From: Xanthomonas sp. Leaf131
GTDB taxonomy: Bacteria; Pseudomonadota; Gammaproteobacteria; Xanthomonadales; Xanthomonadaceae
Length of the DNA: 64,000 nucleotides
Reading direction: 5' to 3'
Assembly: GCF_001423495.1 (NCBI RefSeq)
Contig: NZ_LMOG01000020.1
Location: forward strand, 124,001 to 188,000
The notes beneath the pieces were generated by a model. It saw nothing but the letters and a program-made list of their open reading frames with translations. It was not told the DNA's origin and ran no database searches. The translations under genes and the position numbers were made by a program. This document shows positions 9,332-18,317 of this stretch, in pieces; within the stretch, counting starts at the first letter, position 1, and each line of letters begins with the position of its first letter.

Positions 9332-9982
9332 TCAGCCGCAACCTTCGACGTAATCCACCTGTGGCAGCTGCCCTACCCGCCAGCTGGTCACCCTGCCCTG
9401 GGCATCGGTTTCGAACACCAGCGCCGACTGCGCCGCCGCATCGGCAAAGCGCAAGCTGAGCGCGCCGGGGACGTATTTGTGCGGCTGCTCGATCAGGCCA
9501 TCGGGATACAGCGCGCGCAGCTGCGCCACTGTCATGCCGACCTTGCCGCCACCGGGCGCGAGCTCTTTGGGCTCGTTGGTCTGATAGCGCACAAAGTGGT
9601 CGCCCTCGAACATGAAACCGAAACGGCGCGCGTCGTCGGCCCACTGCGGTCGCAACAGATAACAACCGCCATCGGTTGCCGCCTCGCCGCGCAAGTCGCC
9701 GCCCCAGGCAGCACGCGCCTGCGCCGCCTCCATGCCCAGACGCAGGTCGCCGTAGCCATCCAGACGCGCGAGTGCGGCCGGGTCCTGGCGCAGTTGCGGC
9801 GGGAACGCGCCAGCGGGTGCGGTGGCGGGTGGCACCTCGCCGGGTGGCTGGTCGTTGGTGGCCGCGGCGACAGGCACCTGCTCCGCACTGGCCGGCTCAG
9901 CCTTCGAAGAAGCGTCGTCGACGCGATTGCAGCCACTTACCAATAGCAGTGCGCCCATCAAACCAAGCAGTCTGGATGTCAT
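9332..9982 (-). CDS. Conserved-looking lipoprotein of unknown function
   Basis: 216 residues. The N-terminus has a lipoprotein signal with lipobox LVSGC at residues 14-18, so the mature protein should start at Cys18 and be anchored in the envelope. A Pro/Ala/Glu-rich linker to about residue 60 is followed by a folded domain with GYGDLRLGMEAAQARAAWGG and MTVAQLRALYPDG. The two GM-x(3)-A segments look like repeats of one motif. I do not recognise a named family. Function unknown. Confidence 0.8.
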   Translation of the reverse strand: MTSRLLGLMGALLLVSGCNRVDDASSKAEPASAEQVPVAAATNDQPPGEVPPATAPAGAFPPQLRQDPAALARLDGYGDLRLGMEAAQARAAWGGDLRGEAATDGGCYLLRPQWADDARRFGFMFEGDHFVRYQTNEPKELAPGGGKVGMTVAQLRALYPDGLIEQPHKYVPGALSLRFADAAAQSALVFETDAQGRVTSWRVGQLPQVDYVEGCG

Positions 9983-10139
9983 GCGTGCATTCCTTACGGG
10001 TCCGTAACAGCCTACACAGCACGCATCGCGGCGATGTGCAGAACGCGGGGGCCTTTGCCGATGTGACCATCGCGTCGTACCGATGTCATCGGCGCTTCAT
10101 TCGCAGCGGTCACGCTGACGGCTTCGCAGGACCGCCGCC

Positions 10140-10685
10140 ATGACCCCACGCAAGACCGAGCTCGCCCTCACTGCGCTGCAATCGCACCGCAGCCCACTGA
10201 CCCTGCTGCAGCGACGCGCGTTGATCCTGGCCGATGGGCAGCGCGATCTAGCAACGCTAGCCGGACTGCTGGGCAGCGATGCGGCGGCGTTGGTGCAGAC
10301 CTTGTGTGCGATGGGGTATCTGCAGTTGAGTGAGGGGGGCACAGTGGCGGGCCGTACGACCGTCACGGCCGCTGCGGCAGAGCCGACGCCCGCTGCGCCC
10401 GTGCAACTGCCGGATGCGGCGCAGACCGAAGAAGACCTGCAACGCCAGCGCCGTCGTGCGGCCACCAATGCACGGCTGTATCTGCTCGACATCCTGCAGC
10501 TGCAACGCAACCCGGTGGCCGTAGTCCTGCATCGCAAGCTGCATGCCGCCCGTGCCGAAGAGGCCATCAGCGCCGCCATCGCCGACGCGCTGCGCGAACT
10601 GCCGCAGATCACCTCGGCAACCTATGCCGAACGCGTGCGTGCACGCATCGGCGAGTTGCTGCCGGATACATTGCAGGCGGCGTGA
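10140..10685 (+). CDS. Uncharacterised 181-aa protein
   Basis: I do not recognise this protein. It is soluble, Ala/Leu/Arg-rich and largely helical. Residues 1-65 (LTLLQRRALILADGQRDLATLAGLLG) resemble a winged-helix-like fold of the kind found at the C-terminus of some signalling proteins. A Pro/Ala linker follows, then a charged helical C-terminal half. It stands alone, divergent from the upstream lipoprotein gene. Codon use matches its neighbours, so it is probably a real gene. Confidence 0.65.
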   Translation: MTPRKTELALTALQSHRSPLTLLQRRALILADGQRDLATLAGLLGSDAAALVQTLCAMGYLQLSEGGTVAGRTTVTAAAAEPTPAAPVQLPDAAQTEEDLQRQRRRAATNARLYLLDILQLQRNPVAVVLHRKLHAARAEEAISAAIADALRELPQITSATYAERVRARIGELLPDTLQAA

Positions 10686-10995
10686 TCCAACAACGGTAGG
10701 TAGCGCGAGCGGCGCGCCCTGATATCACCCTTGGATGGCTACGGGCCTGAAGCGATCGACCTCACCACTGCTGCTCACCGCCAGGCGGCACAGTCATTGC
10801 TCAATGCAGCGTCTTCCCTTCGTGCGCAACGTTTTGTCCAGCAAGGCAAGACAAGCGATTCCAGGCCACTGGCAGTACCGGAATGCACTCCAGCGTACGC
10901 TACAACGGCGCGACCTCGAGGGCGAGAGTCGTGCGCGCTCCCCGCACCCGCCTGCCGAGCGCTCGCGACGTCCTATCAGACGCTCTGACATCGCA
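10686..10995. other. 310-base intergenic stretch, nothing recognised
   Basis: Between two convergent genes. Short open frames occur on both strands but lack ribosome sites and recognisable sequence. I see no hairpin with a T-run and no repeat shared with the rest of the window. Confidence 0.5.
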
Positions 10996-12300
10996 TCATT
11001 CCGAGGTCGGCAGCTGAAACGCCGCACGCAAGCCTGACCAGCACTGCTGATAATCGCCCTGTCGATGCGCCGCCTGCAGCGCTTGCCCGGTAGGACGCAA
11101 TACCGCACGCGTCTCAAACATGAAGGCCATGGTTTCAGTGATCACATCCGGACGCGCGAGATCCGCGTGCGAGGCTTTTTCGAAGGTCGCCGCATCCGGG
11201 CCGTGACCGCTCATGCAGTTGTGTAGCGACGCGCCACCCGGCGCGAAGCCGTCGGCCTTGGCGTCGTAGACGCCGTGCACCAAGCCCATGAACTCGCTGG
11301 CCACATTGCGATGGAACCACGGTGGGCGAAAGGTGTGCTGCGCCACCAGCCAGCGCGGCGGGAAGATCGCAAAATCCATGTTCGCGGTGCCATGCGTGTC
11401 GCTCGGCGAGGTCAGCACGGTGAAGATGCTGGGATCCGGATGATCGAAGCTGATCGAGCCGATGGCGTTGAAGCGGCGTAGATCATAGCGATATGGCGCG
11501 TAGTTGCCATGCCAGGCCACCACGTCCAGCGGCGAGTGGCCGATGTCTGCGCGCCACAGATGGCCCTGAAATTTGGCCACCAGCTCGAACGCACCTTCGC
11601 GTTGTTCGTAGGCGGCATGCGGCGTTTCGAAGTCACGCGCATTGGCCAGCCCGTTCGAGCCGATCGGCCCCAGGTCGGGTAGGCGTAGCAGGCCGCCGAA
11701 GTTTTCGCAGACATAGCCGCGTGCGCTGCCATCGGGCAATTCGACACGGAAACGCACGCCGCGCGGTATCACCCCGATCTGCTGCGGTTCCAGCTCCAGC
11801 ATGCCCAGCTCAGTGTGGATGCGCAGCCGGCCGAATTGCGGGACCAGCAGCAACTCGCCATCGGCATCGTAGAAAAAGCGATCGTGCATTGATGCGTTGG
11901 CCGCATACAGATGTACGGCGACACCGGACATCGCCTCCGGCCCACCGTTGCCCGCCATCGTGTACAGGCCATCGATGAAATCGGTCGGTGTGGATGGCAA
12001 TGGCAATGGACTCCAGCGCAGTTGATCCGGTGGCACCGGGCCAGCGCCGAAGTCGTTGTGGAAGGCGAATTGCTCGATCAACGAGAACGTGCCATGCACC
12101 GCCGCCGGACGGATGCGATACAGCCAGCTTCGCCTGTTTTCGCCACGCGGCGCAGTAAACGCCGTGCCGGACAACTGTTCGGCATACAACCCGTGCGCCA
12201 CACGCTGCGGCGAGTTCTGCCCCACCGGCAAGGTATCGGCTACTGCCTCGCTGGCGAATTCATTGCCGAAACCGGTCATGTAACGCTGGTCGTTGTGCAT
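10996..12300 (-). CDS. hmgA: Homogentisate 1,2-dioxygenase
   Basis: Fe(II) enzyme that opens the ring of homogentisate to maleylacetoacetate in tyrosine and phenylalanine breakdown. 434 residues from [15 protein letters not shown], the usual N-terminus; an in-frame extension upstream is rejected. The iron ligands are visible: His and Glu six residues apart in [13 protein letters not shown], and the second His 30 residues after the Glu in NCMSGHGPD, the same spacing as in the human enzyme. It lies downstream of and on the same strand as hppD, with a DUF559 cassette in between. Confidence 0.97.
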   Translation of the reverse strand: MHNDQRYMTGFGNEFASEAVADTLPVGQNSPQRVAHGLYAEQLSGTAFTAPRGENRRSWLYRIRPAAVHGTFSLIEQFAFHNDFGAGPVPPDQLRWSPLPLPSTPTDFIDGLYTMAGNGGPEAMSGVAVHLYAANASMHDRFFYDADGELLLVPQFGRLRIHTELGMLELEPQQIGVIPRGVRFRVELPDGSARGYVCENFGGLLRLPDLGPIGSNGLANARDFETPHAAYEQREGAFELVAKFQGHLWRADIGHSPLDVVAWHGNYAPYRYDLRRFNAIGSISFDHPDPSIFTVLTSPSDTHGTANMDFAIFPPRWLVAQHTFRPPWFHRNVASEFMGLVHGVYDAKADGFAPGGASLHNCMSGHGPDAATFEKASHADLARPDVITETMAFMFETRAVLRPTGQALQAAHRQGDYQQCWSGLRAAFQLPTSE

Positions 12301-12399
12301 GGGTGCGTCCGGATGTTGACCCGACCTCCACGACAACAGAAGGTTGGGATCGAGTTGGATCAAGCCGCTCTTACCGTAAACGAGCTAAAGCCTGGCGAA

Positions 12400-12792
12400 T
12401 CAAGCCCCTCTCCCACCGGGAGAGGGGTTGGGGTGAGGGTACGGCGTAGCGACCATCTTGCAGATCGCCTCGACCACCGCATCCAGCGAAAGCAGCACAT
12501 CGTTGTTCCAGAAGCGCAGCACTGTCCATCCTTTCGATTGAAGCCACTGCGTCCGTGCGAGATCGCTTGAGACGTGGTGTTGTGAGCCATCCAGCTCAAC
12601 AACCAACGCCGCATCGATACAACAAAAATCTGCGATGTACGGCGGAATCGGATGCTGACGTCTGAACTTGAAACCTTGTAGCTGATTGCTGCGTAGACAG
12701 CGCCAAAGTGCACGTTCTGCGTCTGTCATCTCACTGCGTAATGCACGTGCGTGGGTGCGCGTAACAGTGGGTAATGGTGGTTTGATTTTCAT
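12400..12792 (-). CDS. DUF559 / Vsr-like endonuclease-domain protein
   Basis: 130 residues of the DUF559 family, which has a PD-(D/E)XK nuclease fold like Vsr. Motifs: EMTDAERALWRCLR, then KFRRQHPIPPYIADF with the acidic residue, VVELDGSQH as the E/D-x-x core, and a final VLRFWNNDVL. The last ~13 residues (PYPHPNPSPGGRG) are read out of a palindromic repeat, and another copy lies ten bases before the start in inverted orientation. The gene thus sits exactly between two inverted repeat copies within the hppD-hmgA interval. Real activity is untested; DUF559 proteins are widely found next to mobile DNA. Confidence 0.85.
   Translation of the reverse strand: MKIKPPLPTVTRTHARALRSEMTDAERALWRCLRSNQLQGFKFRRQHPIPPYIADFCCIDAALVVELDGSQHHVSSDLARTQWLQSKGWTVLRFWNNDVLLSLDAVVEAICKMVATPYPHPNPSPGGRGA
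12403..12443 (+). repeat. REP-like palindrome, left end of DUF559 cassette
   Basis: Unit of about 41 bases: AAG, then CCCCTCTCCC (12405-12414) pairing with GGGAGAGGGG (12418-12427), then a conserved G-rich tail TTGGGGTGAGGGTACGG. It forms the end of the DUF559 coding sequence. Matches the inverted copy at 12800-12841 at about 39 of 41 bases; the two differences are in the hairpin loop. Confidence 0.9.
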
Positions 12793-12799
12793 CGCTCCA

Positions 12800-12841
12800 C
12801 CGTACCCTCACCCCAACCCCTCTCCCGCAGGGAGAGGGGCT
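12800..12841 (-). repeat. REP-like palindrome, right end of DUF559 cassette
   Basis: Inverted copy of the unit at 12403-12443. Stem 12817-12826 with 12830-12839, loop GCA; the conserved tail (CCGTACCCTCACCCC) faces the gene. It begins about ten bases upstream of the DUF559 start, so any transcript from hppD into the cassette must pass this hairpin. Confidence 0.9.
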
Positions 12842-13069
12842 TTGACTACGTGCGTCTTCGTTGCTTTGTGTTGTCAGAAAAACGCCTTGCCTGGGCGTGC
12901 TTGATTGCGGCCACTTGCCGCTCGCTTCGTCTGATCCGTACCGGAACCACATCCGACATTACGGGCAGCCAGGCTCGGCACCGCGACACTCTGCACCACT
13001 CCAACCCGCACCGACGCAGTTAATGGCAGCAACCACAAATCCCGAATAGCGCATCACCCATCCCAGCCC

Positions 13070-14185
13070 TCAAAGCACCCCACGCTTCATCTGATCGCGC
13101 TCGATGCTTTCGAACAGCGCCTGGAAATTGCCTTCGCCGAATCCCTCGTTGCCCTTGCGCTGGATGATCTCGAAGAAGATCGGGCCGATGCAGTTGGTGG
13201 TGAAGATCTGCAGCAGCTTGCGCTGCTTGGTGTCCACATCGGCATCGATCAGGATCTTGTTGCGGCGCAGCCGCGCGACGTCTTCGCCGTGCTCGGGGAT
13301 GCGCAGGTCCACCACGTCGAAATAGGTGTCAGGCGTATCGAGAAAACTCACGCCCGCCTCGCGCATCTTTTCCACGCTGGTGTAGATGTCGTCGGTGAAG
13401 CAGGCGATGTGCTGGATGCCTTCGCCCTGGTAGGCGTCCAGGTACTCGTTGATCTGGCTCTTGGGGTCGGAGGATTCGTTGAGCGGGATGCGCACGACGC
13501 CGTCCGGCGCGGTCATCGCCTTGGACACCAGGCCGGTCTTGGCGCCCTTGATGTCGAAGTAGCGGATCTCGCGGAAGTTGAACAGGCGCTCGTAATAGTC
13601 CGACCAGCGCTGCATGTTGCCGAAGTACAGATTGTGGGTCAGGTGGTCGATGAAGGTCAGCCCGAAGCCGGCCGGGTGCTGGTCGGCGCCCGGAATCGGC
13701 TCGTAGTCGGCATCGTAGATGCTGCCCGCATCGCCGTAGCGGTCCACCAGATACAGCATGCAGTCGCCGATGCCCTTGACCACCGGCGCCGGCACTGCGC
13801 GGGTGTCGGCCTTGTCCTGCACCGCTTCGCCGCCATTGCCCAGCACGGTCTGCAGCACCGTCTCGGCCGGGGTGCGGAAGCGGATCGCAAAGCCGCAGGC
13901 GCACGGGCCATGGGCAGCGGCGAAATCGGCAGCGAACGAATCGGGGTCTTCGTTGAGCAGGAAGTTGACCCCGCCCTGGCGATAGACGGTAATGGGGCGG
14001 CTGCGATGGCGCAGCACCGGGCTGAAGCCCATCTGGCGAAAATAGTCGTGCAGTTGCGCCACCTGGCCGGCGGGTGCGGCGAATTCGACGAATTCGAAGC
14101 CGTCGATCCCCATCGGATTGTCGAAGGTGGTGACCTGCATGCCCAGGTTCGGGCGGGTTGCGGTACTGCTCGGTTGTGCGCTCAT
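13070..14185 (-). CDS. hppD: 4-hydroxyphenylpyruvate dioxygenase
   Basis: Fe(II) enzyme converting 4-hydroxyphenylpyruvate to homogentisate, the step before HmgA. 371 residues from MSAQPSSTATRPN, supported by GGAGAAACG upstream; a 31-codon extension is rejected. Two vicinal-oxygen-chelate halves are visible. The metal ligands are His in FIDHLTHNLYFG, His in EGIQHIACFTDD and Glu in GPIFFEIIQRKG. It is divergent from a MarR regulator across 122 bases. In plant-associated bacteria homogentisate that is not degraded polymerises to pyomelanin. Confidence 0.97.
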   Translation of the reverse strand: MSAQPSSTATRPNLGMQVTTFDNPMGIDGFEFVEFAAPAGQVAQLHDYFRQMGFSPVLRHRSRPITVYRQGGVNFLLNEDPDSFAADFAAAHGPCACGFAIRFRTPAETVLQTVLGNGGEAVQDKADTRAVPAPVVKGIGDCMLYLVDRYGDAGSIYDADYEPIPGADQHPAGFGLTFIDHLTHNLYFGNMQRWSDYYERLFNFREIRYFDIKGAKTGLVSKAMTAPDGVVRIPLNESSDPKSQINEYLDAYQGEGIQHIACFTDDIYTSVEKMREAGVSFLDTPDTYFDVVDLRIPEHGEDVARLRRNKILIDADVDTKQRKLLQIFTTNCIGPIFFEIIQRKGNEGFGEGNFQALFESIERDQMKRGVL

Positions 14186-14271
14186 CGTCGTTTCTCCACG
14201 CTGGGCCGTCCGCAGGGCTATGCGGGGTGGCAGAAGACCCGCGAGAATGTGCAGGCCACCCACGGTTTGTA

Positions 14272-14307
14272 GTTGCAAATGAAACCAAAATCAAGACACA
14301 GTGCAAC
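14272..14307. promoter_or_regulatory. Possible MarR operator region (GTTGCA / TGCAAC)
   Basis: GTTGCA at 14272-14277 and TGCAAC at 14302-14307 are reverse complements separated by 24 bases, immediately before the MarR start and within the hppD promoter gap. The TTGCA core recurs as an inverted pair inside the MarR gene (14523-14547). Spacing is longer than most MarR sites, so this is a weak candidate. Confidence 0.25.
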
Positions 14308-14796
14308 ATGAGCGATCTCGACGCCCCCACTCCGCCGCACCACCCTGTGCTGCTCAACCTAGAGCAGTTCCTGCCGTATCGCCTCAGCGTGCTGTCCAAC
14401 CGCATCAGCAGCAACATCGCCAAGGTCTACGGCGATCGTTACGGGATGGCCATTCCCGAGTGGCGGGTGATCACCATCCTGGCGCTGTATCCGGGTTCCT
14501 CGGCCAGTGAAGTCTCCGACCGCACTGCAATGGACAAAGTTGCAGTGAGCCGCGCCGTGGCGCGCCTGCTAGAGCGTGGCTTCATCCGCCGCGAAACCCA
14601 TGGCGACGACCGCCGCCGCTCGATGCTGGCGCTGTCGCCGGCCGGACGTCAGGTGTACGAGACTGTCGCCCCGCTGGTCAACGAAATGGAGCAGCGGCTG
14701 ATGTCGGTGTTCAGCGCAGAAGAGCAGCAGGTCCTGGAAAAGCTGATCGACCGGCTGGCCAAGGACGGGCTGCCGAAGATGGCCGGCAAGGAGTGA
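14308..14796 (+). CDS. MarR-family transcriptional regulator
   Basis: 162-residue winged-helix DNA-binding protein. The helix-turn-helix reads SASEVSDRTAMDKVAVSRAVARLLERGFI, followed by the wing RRETHGDDRRRSMLALS and a dimerisation helix. ATG at 14308 is chosen because the product then starts at the normal distance from the domain; the frame stays open further upstream into the hppD leader. Divergent placement suggests it controls hppD and perhaps hmgA, like HmgR/HpdR-type regulators; the ligand is inferred. Confidence 0.9.
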   Translation: MSDLDAPTPPHHPVLLNLEQFLPYRLSVLSNRISSNIAKVYGDRYGMAIPEWRVITILALYPGSSASEVSDRTAMDKVAVSRAVARLLERGFIRRETHGDDRRRSMLALSPAGRQVYETVAPLVNEMEQRLMSVFSAEEQQVLEKLIDRLAKDGLPKMAGKE

Positions 14797-14889
14797 GGCT
14801 CTCGCACGATTGAGAGGCGGTGCGGGTGATCGGCGTTTCGGCGCAGACCACTCACAATCCATGCAGCGCGTTCGTGCGGTTCAATCAAT

Positions 14890-14927
14890 AAAACGGCGCT
14901 TCCCTTCGCGGGGAAGCGCCGTTTTTA
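14890..14927 (+). terminator. Strong intrinsic terminator
   Basis: AAAACGGCGCTTCCC (14890-14904) pairs perfectly with 14911-14925 around a six-base loop, flanked by A-run and T-run, so it can work on both strands. It ends the marR transcript; the gene downstream on the other strand (stop at 15028) may also use it. Confidence 0.92.
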
Positions 14928-15027
14928 TTGCGCTGGGACACTGCGCCGAGTCGCCAAGACTCAATCAGAGGCCGGAGTAAACAGCGCTACCCGCAGCGCG
15001 GGGGTTTGCATGACGCTGCAGCGAGCA

Positions 15028-15633
15028 TTACGCCTGCGGCGGCGCCCACTGCTTGAGGAAGTCGAACAGCTTCTTGCGATCGTAACCCTCGCCCTTGCGC
15101 AATTCCGGGCCGGACTGCAGGGTCAGTGGCTTGCCGTCGTTATCCAGCACCAGCAGCGACGGGAAGTCGTTGAGCTGGGCGAACTGCGACAGGAACGCGG
15201 CATTCTCGTTGGCCGTGTCGCGGTTGACCTTGACCACCACAAAATGCGCATCGCGGAAGCTGCGCAGCTCGGCATCGCCGCCCATCAGCTCGTCCAGGGC
15301 CTTGCACGGCTCGCAGGCCGCGTTGCCGACGTTGAGCACGATGCGCTTGCCACCGCGCTTGGCCTCGACCTTGGCGGTCTCCAGATCGGCCGCCGGATCG
15401 CGCGAGGGGTCGTACTGCGCGTTGAGCGCGGCCGCCGCGGCGATATCCGCCGCGGTGGGCGTATTGCCGGAGGACACCGGCTGGCTGGGATCGGCGCTGG
15501 GCGGTTTCTGCATCGAGGTGTCCAGCGGCCGTGGCGCCTCCTGTGGCTCGGTGGGCTGCCCGCAGGCGCTCAACACGCTTGTCAGCAGCACGCCCGCCAG
15601 CAGCGGACCACAGACAGTGGATTTGATCGGCAT
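15028..15633 (-). CDS. Thioredoxin-like lipoprotein
   Basis: 201-residue envelope protein. The signal peptide ends in lipobox LSAC (mature Cys near residue 24). A Pro/Ser/Thr-rich linker to about residue 60 leads to a thioredoxin-fold domain. The active-site motif is CEPC in GNAACEPCKALDEL, preceded by VLNVGN, and the cis-Pro follows in NDFPSLLVLDNDG. GTGAGGAGAACCG gives a good ribosome site for the ATG at 15633. It is 11 bases downstream of the POT transporter gene and probably in one transcript. It likely reduces or shuffles disulfides, or carries electrons, in the periplasm. Confidence 0.88.
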   Translation of the reverse strand: MPIKSTVCGPLLAGVLLTSVLSACGQPTEPQEAPRPLDTSMQKPPSADPSQPVSSGNTPTAADIAAAAALNAQYDPSRDPAADLETAKVEAKRGGKRIVLNVGNAACEPCKALDELMGGDAELRSFRDAHFVVVKVNRDTANENAAFLSQFAQLNDFPSLLVLDNDGKPLTLQSGPELRKGEGYDRKKLFDFLKQWAPPQA

Positions 15634-15644
15634 TACGGTTCTCC

Positions 15645-17165
15645 TCACTTCACACCATGCATCAGTTTGTTGATCAACGGCGCGATCAGGAACAACACCG
15701 CGCCAGCGCCCAAGAGCGCCCAAAACCCGAAGGTATACCCGCTCAGGGCCGAGGACACGCTCATCCCTTCGCTTCCGCTGACATGCCCGGCAAAAATGCC
15801 CGACAGGTTGTTGCCGATGCCGGTGGACAAAAACCAGCCACCCATCCCGAAACCGACCAAACGCACCGGCGCCAGCTTGGTCACCATCGACAGACCGATC
15901 GGCGACAGGCACAACTCGCCCACCGACTGGATCACGTAGACCATGAACAAGGTCCAGAACGGCACCTTGCCAGCATCGTTGACCAGGCTCGACAGTGCAA
16001 ACATCAGCAACAAGAACGCCAGGCCGTTGAACAACAGGCCAAGGCCGAATTTGCGCGGAATCGAGGGATTGAAGCGGCCGGATTTGACCCAGATCCAGGC
16101 GATGATCGGCGCCAGCGTGATGATGGCGATCGAGTTCACCGACTGGAACCAGGCGGTCGGGAAGGTCCAGTCGCCGAAGCCGCGGTCGACGATGTTGTCG
16201 GCCAGGAAGGTGAAAGAGCTGCCGGCCTGTTCGAAGAACATCCAGAACAGCACGTTGAAGGCGAAGATGATCAGCATCGCGATCACCTTGTCGCGCTGCA
16301 CCTTGCCCTCGCGGATGCCTTCGATCAACAGCATCACCGACAAGCCGATGAACAGCACGGTCAACACGATCTGCAATACGTCCGCGCCGACGGCGAGCAG
16401 GAAGTACACCACCGGAACCGCCAGCACGCAGCCGACCAGCACCATCAACACGCGGCCGATGCCCTGCGCGTTCGGCGCCGGTGCGCCGATGCCCTTGAGC
16501 TGCGCACGGCCGATCCAGAACCACACCAGGCTGATCAGCATGCCTACACCGGAGGCCATGAACACCATCTTGTAGGACGGCATGGCCTGGGTGCCGAAGA
16601 CCTTTTCGGCCAGCAACTGGGTCAGCACCGGCGAGATCATCGCACCGAGGTTGATGCCCATGTAGAAGATGGTGAAACCGCTGTCGCGGCGCGGGTCGGC
16701 CACCGAATACAGCTTGCCGACCATGGTGGAGATATTCGGTTTGAACAGCCCGTTGCCCACCACCACGGTGGCCAGGCCGATCTCGAACATGGTGTGGTCG
16801 GGAATGGCGATCAGGAACAGGCCGCTGGCCATCACCGCCGCACCGACCAGGATCGAGCGTTGGTAGCCGAGCACGCGGTCGGCCACGTAACCGCCGAAGA
16901 TCGCGGCGGCATACACCAGCGCCAGATAGGCGCCGTAGGTGCGTCCTGCCGGCGCCTGGCCGGTGGCATCGCCACCGAAGAACTGCGCCACGATGTACAG
17001 CACCAGCGCCCACCGAATGCCGTAGAACGCAAAGCGTTCCCAGAATTCGGTCATGAACAGCATCCACAGCGGCCGGGGGTGGCCGAGCAGTGTCGGGAAC
17101 TCGGGAGGCGCAGGCGGCTGCGGCGGAGTGGTAACGGAAGTCGGCGCAGTAGCGTCAACGCTCAT
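15645..17165 (-). CDS. POT/PTR2-family proton-dependent oligopeptide transporter
   Basis: 506-residue inner-membrane MFS transporter with about 14 helices. The diagnostic POT motif ExxERFxxYG is present as EFWERFAFYG near residue 40, followed by FGGYVADRVLGYQRS (MFS motif A) and GLFKPNISTMVGKLY. It takes up di- and tripeptides with protons; the exact substrate range cannot be read. A proline-rich N-terminal tail precedes the first helix. The downstream thioredoxin-like lipoprotein gene follows within 11 bases. Confidence 0.93.
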   Translation of the reverse strand: MSVDATAPTSVTTPPQPPAPPEFPTLLGHPRPLWMLFMTEFWERFAFYGIRWALVLYIVAQFFGGDATGQAPAGRTYGAYLALVYAAAIFGGYVADRVLGYQRSILVGAAVMASGLFLIAIPDHTMFEIGLATVVVGNGLFKPNISTMVGKLYSVADPRRDSGFTIFYMGINLGAMISPVLTQLLAEKVFGTQAMPSYKMVFMASGVGMLISLVWFWIGRAQLKGIGAPAPNAQGIGRVLMVLVGCVLAVPVVYFLLAVGADVLQIVLTVLFIGLSVMLLIEGIREGKVQRDKVIAMLIIFAFNVLFWMFFEQAGSSFTFLADNIVDRGFGDWTFPTAWFQSVNSIAIITLAPIIAWIWVKSGRFNPSIPRKFGLGLLFNGLAFLLLMFALSSLVNDAGKVPFWTLFMVYVIQSVGELCLSPIGLSMVTKLAPVRLVGFGMGGWFLSTGIGNNLSGIFAGHVSGSEGMSVSSALSGYTFGFWALLGAGAVLFLIAPLINKLMHGVK

Positions 17166-17423
17166 GAGGTGTCCCTTGCGTATTCAGTGATGGCTGGGTG
17201 CACCAGGGCGAGCCCTGGGCGACGCGCGAGGATCACTTAGACGTCATGTTCACGTCAAATTCGCCGGACTCGGGAGCGCGATGTCAGCGGGTTGGATTGG
17301 GGGCTTGGTAGTGGAGATGGCACAGGATGACGCTCGCACGCTCACTCCACCCCTCGCCTTGCGTGCGACCGGACTCCGCTCCAGCGGACCAACGTCCGCT
17401 CTGCCAGCTTCCGCTTGTTCTCC

Positions 17424-18317
17424 TCAACCCTTCGCACCCTCACCACCACTCGGCGCGCGGTTTTCCACGCCCACCGACGTGCGCACGTCGAACAGCTCCG
17501 GGAAAAACGTCAGCGCCAGCGCCTGCTGCAGAAATCCCACACCGCTCGACCCACCGGTGCCGCGCTTGAAGCCGATCACCCGCATCACCGTGCGCATATG
17601 GCGGAAGCGCCAGAGCTGGAATTGGGTTTCCACATCCACCAGGTCCTCGCACAGCGAATACTCGCGCCAGTAGCGGTCGGTGTTTTCGTAGATGCGCTCG
17701 AACACCGGGCGCAGGCTGTCGTCGGCCACATGCGCGGCCGTCCAATCGCGTGCCTGGTACTGCTGCGGAATCGCATGCCCGAAGCGCGCCAGGTAGCGCA
17801 GAAATTCCTCGTACAGACTGGGCGCCTCCAACACGTCGCGCAGGCGCTCCTGCCCCTGCGGGTCGTAAGCGAACACCTGCAGCATCTGCGGATTCTTGTT
17901 GCCGAGCAGGAACTCGATATAGCGGTACTGCAACGACTGAAAACCCGACGACGGGCCCAGCACATCGCGAAACCCCATGTACTCGCTCGGGGTCAGCGTC
18001 TCCAGCACCGACCATTGCTCGGTGAGTTGGCGTAGCACCTGCTTGCTGCGCGCCAGCACCTTGCGGCACTGCCAGACCTGATCGTTTTGCAGATGCACCA
18101 TCGCCGCACGCAGCTCGTGCGCCAGCAGCTTCAACCACAGCTCGGAGGTCTGGTGCTGGATGATGAAAAGCATTTCGTCGTGATGCGCCGGCTCCGACAA
18201 CGGCTGCTGCGCGGACAGCAGTTGGTCCAGCCGCAGATAGCCGCCGTAGGTCAGTCGGCCTTCCAGATCGGTGTGGATGCCGGGTTCCAGGTCACGCAGG
18301 TTCTTGTCGACGGGCAT
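17424..18317 (-). CDS. kynA: Tryptophan 2,3-dioxygenase
   Basis: Heme enzyme that opens the indole ring of L-tryptophan to N-formylkynurenine, the first kynurenine-pathway step. 297 residues from [13 protein letters not shown]. His55 (in [10 protein letters not shown]), the Arg of [10 protein letters not shown] and the heme-ligand His in [12 protein letters not shown] match the catalytic residues known for the X. campestris enzyme. A longer in-frame start reads through a tandem repeat as (NP)n/(IP)n and is rejected. No other kynurenine gene is nearby. Confidence 0.96.
   Translation of the reverse strand: MPVDKNLRDLEPGIHTDLEGRLTYGGYLRLDQLLSAQQPLSEPAHHDEMLFIIQHQTSELWLKLLAHELRAAMVHLQNDQVWQCRKVLARSKQVLRQLTEQWSVLETLTPSEYMGFRDVLGPSSGFQSLQYRYIEFLLGNKNPQMLQVFAYDPQGQERLRDVLEAPSLYEEFLRYLARFGHAIPQQYQARDWTAAHVADDSLRPVFERIYENTDRYWREYSLCEDLVDVETQFQLWRFRHMRTVMRVIGFKRGTGGSSGVGFLQQALALTFFPELFDVRTSVGVENRAPSGGEGAKG

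Noticed and set aside
10731-11037. Plus-strand frames of 85-100 codons
   Set aside because: No ribosome site, unlike codon use, and one overlaps the end of hmgA.
12361-12443. REP-like hairpin as a simple terminator of the DUF559 gene
   Set aside because: No T-run follows, it lies inside the coding sequence, and identical units occur elsewhere in both orientations; a repeat family explains it better.
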